From Alphaproteobacteria bacterium (GTDB taxonomy: Bacteria > Pseudomonadota > Alphaproteobacteria > Rhodobacterales > Rhodobacteraceae): a DNA stretch of 6,447 nt. Numbering within the stretch: position 1 is the stretch's first letter; every line of letters begins with the position of its first letter. The notes beneath the pieces were generated by a model. It was given only the letters and a program-made list of their open reading frames with translations, had not been told where the DNA came from and did no database searches. The stretch spans positions 1 to 6,447 of the forward strand of contig JAJRUE010000238.1 in NCBI GenBank assembly GCA_024277955.1. Direction: 5' to 3'. Made by a program: the position numbers and the translations under genes. Below, one piece after another: positions 5,554 through 6,447 of this stretch.

Positions 5554-6447
5554 TGCGCCGCCGCCGCCCGGCGCGTCCGCCCGACCGCCCCGACCGCCCG
5601 CCGCCGGCGTCCTTGGCGGCCTGGCTGGCCTCGGCAAAGCTGGCGCCTTCCTTCACCGCGTCCAGAATGCGCGCGAAGTTGATCCACTGCGCCCCGTTCG
5701 GGTCGTGGTTCATCAGGAAGTTCGCCGCCCGCACCGCCTCCATTTCCACCGGCCGCACCGGGTTCATGATCGCGCTGGTCATGCCCGCGCCGATCGCCAT
5801 CGGCAAAAAGGCGGCGTTGATCCCGTGGCGGTTCGGCAACCCGAAGGAGATGTTCGACGCACCGCAGGTGGTGTTCACCCCCAGTTCCTCGCGCAAACGC
5901 CGCACCAGGGCGAACACCTGCTGGCCGGCGCTGCCCATCGCGCCCACCGGCATCACCAGCGGGTCCACCACGATGTCATGCGCCGGAATGCCGAAATCGG
6001 CGGCCCGCTCGACGATCTTCTTCGCCACCGCGAAACGCACGTCCGGGTCTTCGGAAATGCCGGTATCGTCATTGCTGATCGCCACCACCGGCACGTTGTA
6101 TTTCTTCACCAGCGGCAGGATCGCCTCCAGCCGGTCCTCCTCGCCGGTGACGGAATTGAGCAGCGGCCGGCCCTCGGCCAGCTCCAGCCCGCGCTCCAGC
6201 GCCGCCGGGACCGAGCTGTCGATGCATAGCGGCACATCCACCAGCCCCTGCACCAGTTCGATCACCTTGCCCATCAGCGGCGGCTCGGTCTCGTTCGGGT
6301 TGGGGTTCGAGTTGTAGACCACGCCCGCGTTGATATCGAGCACCATCGCCCCGCAGGCCACCTGTTCCAGCGCGTCCTTTTCGACGGTGGAAAAATCGCC
6401 CGCCTCAAGTTCGGCGGCCAGTTTCTTGCGGCCGGTGGGGTTGATCC
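5546..6447 (-). CDS. Methyltetrahydrofolate:corrinoid methyltransferase-like protein, DHPS/pterin-binding fold (5' end beyond the window)
   Basis: 299 C-terminal residues are visible, and the frame stays open to the right edge. The GTG at 6361 is internal, because family sequence continues upstream of it (INPTGRKKL at visible residues 1-9). The protein matches the pterin-binding domain of MetH and the AcsE/MtbA-like methyltransferases: INPTG, VLDINAG (35-41), PLCIDSS (73-79), LLNSVTGEE (95-103), AISNDDTGIS (122-131), VVDPLVMPVG (159-168) and GASNISFGLPNR (195-206). The Asp and Asn residues in these motifs are those that bind the pterin and help activate the N5-methyl group in the family. It would move the methyl group of 5-methyl-tetrahydrofolate to a corrinoid protein in the cytoplasm. 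In roseobacters a stand-alone protein of this kind is reported as one part of a split methionine synthase. The tail, from about residue 280, is Gly/Arg/Ser-rich and ends in GRRRRSA. Confidence 0.9.
   Translation of the reverse strand, partial: INPTGRKKLAAELEAGDFSTVEKDALEQVACGAMVLDINAGVVYNSNPNPNETEPPLMGKVIELVQGLVDVPLCIDSSVPAALERGLELAEGRPLLNSVTGEEDRLEAILPLVKKYNVPVVAISNDDTGISEDPDVRFAVAKKIVERAADFGIPAHDIVVDPLVMPVGAMGSAGQQVFALVRRLREELGVNTTCGASNISFGLPNRHGINAAFLPMAIGAGMTSAIMNPVRPVEMEAVRAANFLMNHDPNGAQWINFARILDAVKEGASFAEASQAAKDAGGGRSGRSGGRAGRRRRSA

Noticed and set aside
6359..6361. GTG as the start of the methyltransferase gene
   Set aside because: Recognisable family sequence (INPTG and the helix after it) continues in frame upstream to the window edge, so this GTG encodes an internal valine.

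Overview
The window is GC-rich DNA (AT-rich only at about 760-900) with six protein genes. It looks like an alphaproteobacterium of the Rhodobacteraceae (roseobacter) type. That assignment rests on recalled family resemblance and codon use (strong G/C third positions, Arg- and Ala-rich proteins), not on a search.

Layout from left to right. (1) 1-748, minus: the N-terminal part of a secreted peptidoglycan-binding-like protein, cut by the left edge, with a good sigma70-type promoter at 774-801. (2) 749-1088: intergenic, holding that promoter, an orphan plus-strand terminator and a GC-rich hairpin. (3) 1089-1340, minus: an 83-aa membrane protein resembling the TM2 family. (4) 1549-3597, minus: a 682-aa [2Fe-2S]/ASKHA-ATPase protein of the corrinoid-reactivation (RamA/RACo, DUF4445) family. 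(5) 3774-4574, minus: an exported monohaem c-type cytochrome with an unidentified C-terminal domain. (6) 4752-5306, plus, divergent from it: an exported cytochrome P460-family protein with its own terminator. (7) 5546-6447, minus: a pterin-binding, methyltetrahydrofolate:corrinoid methyltransferase-like protein, cut by the right edge.

Genes 4 and 7 belong together biochemically. The methyltransferase would pass a methyl group from methyl-tetrahydrofolate to a corrinoid protein, and the ASKHA protein would return oxidised cob(II)alamin to the active state. In roseobacters such parts are reported to make up a split, several-protein methionine synthase. The corrinoid protein and the homocysteine-methylating subunit are not in this window. 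The two cytochromes between them would act in the periplasm, and P460 relatives handle hydroxylamine or nitric oxide. A functional link between the cytochromes and the methyl-transfer proteins is speculation.

The most unusual DNA structure is two clusters of adjacent perfect or near-perfect palindromes (3714-3760 and 5477-5553). Each lies directly after the stop codon of a minus-strand gene, and together they bracket the two-cytochrome module. Other points are a 14-bp tandem duplication against the ASKHA stop codon, arginine-rich tails on both corrinoid-related proteins, and the uncharacterised domain on the cytochrome c. I found no CRISPR array, tRNA, rRNA, insertion sequence or clear new multi-gene system.
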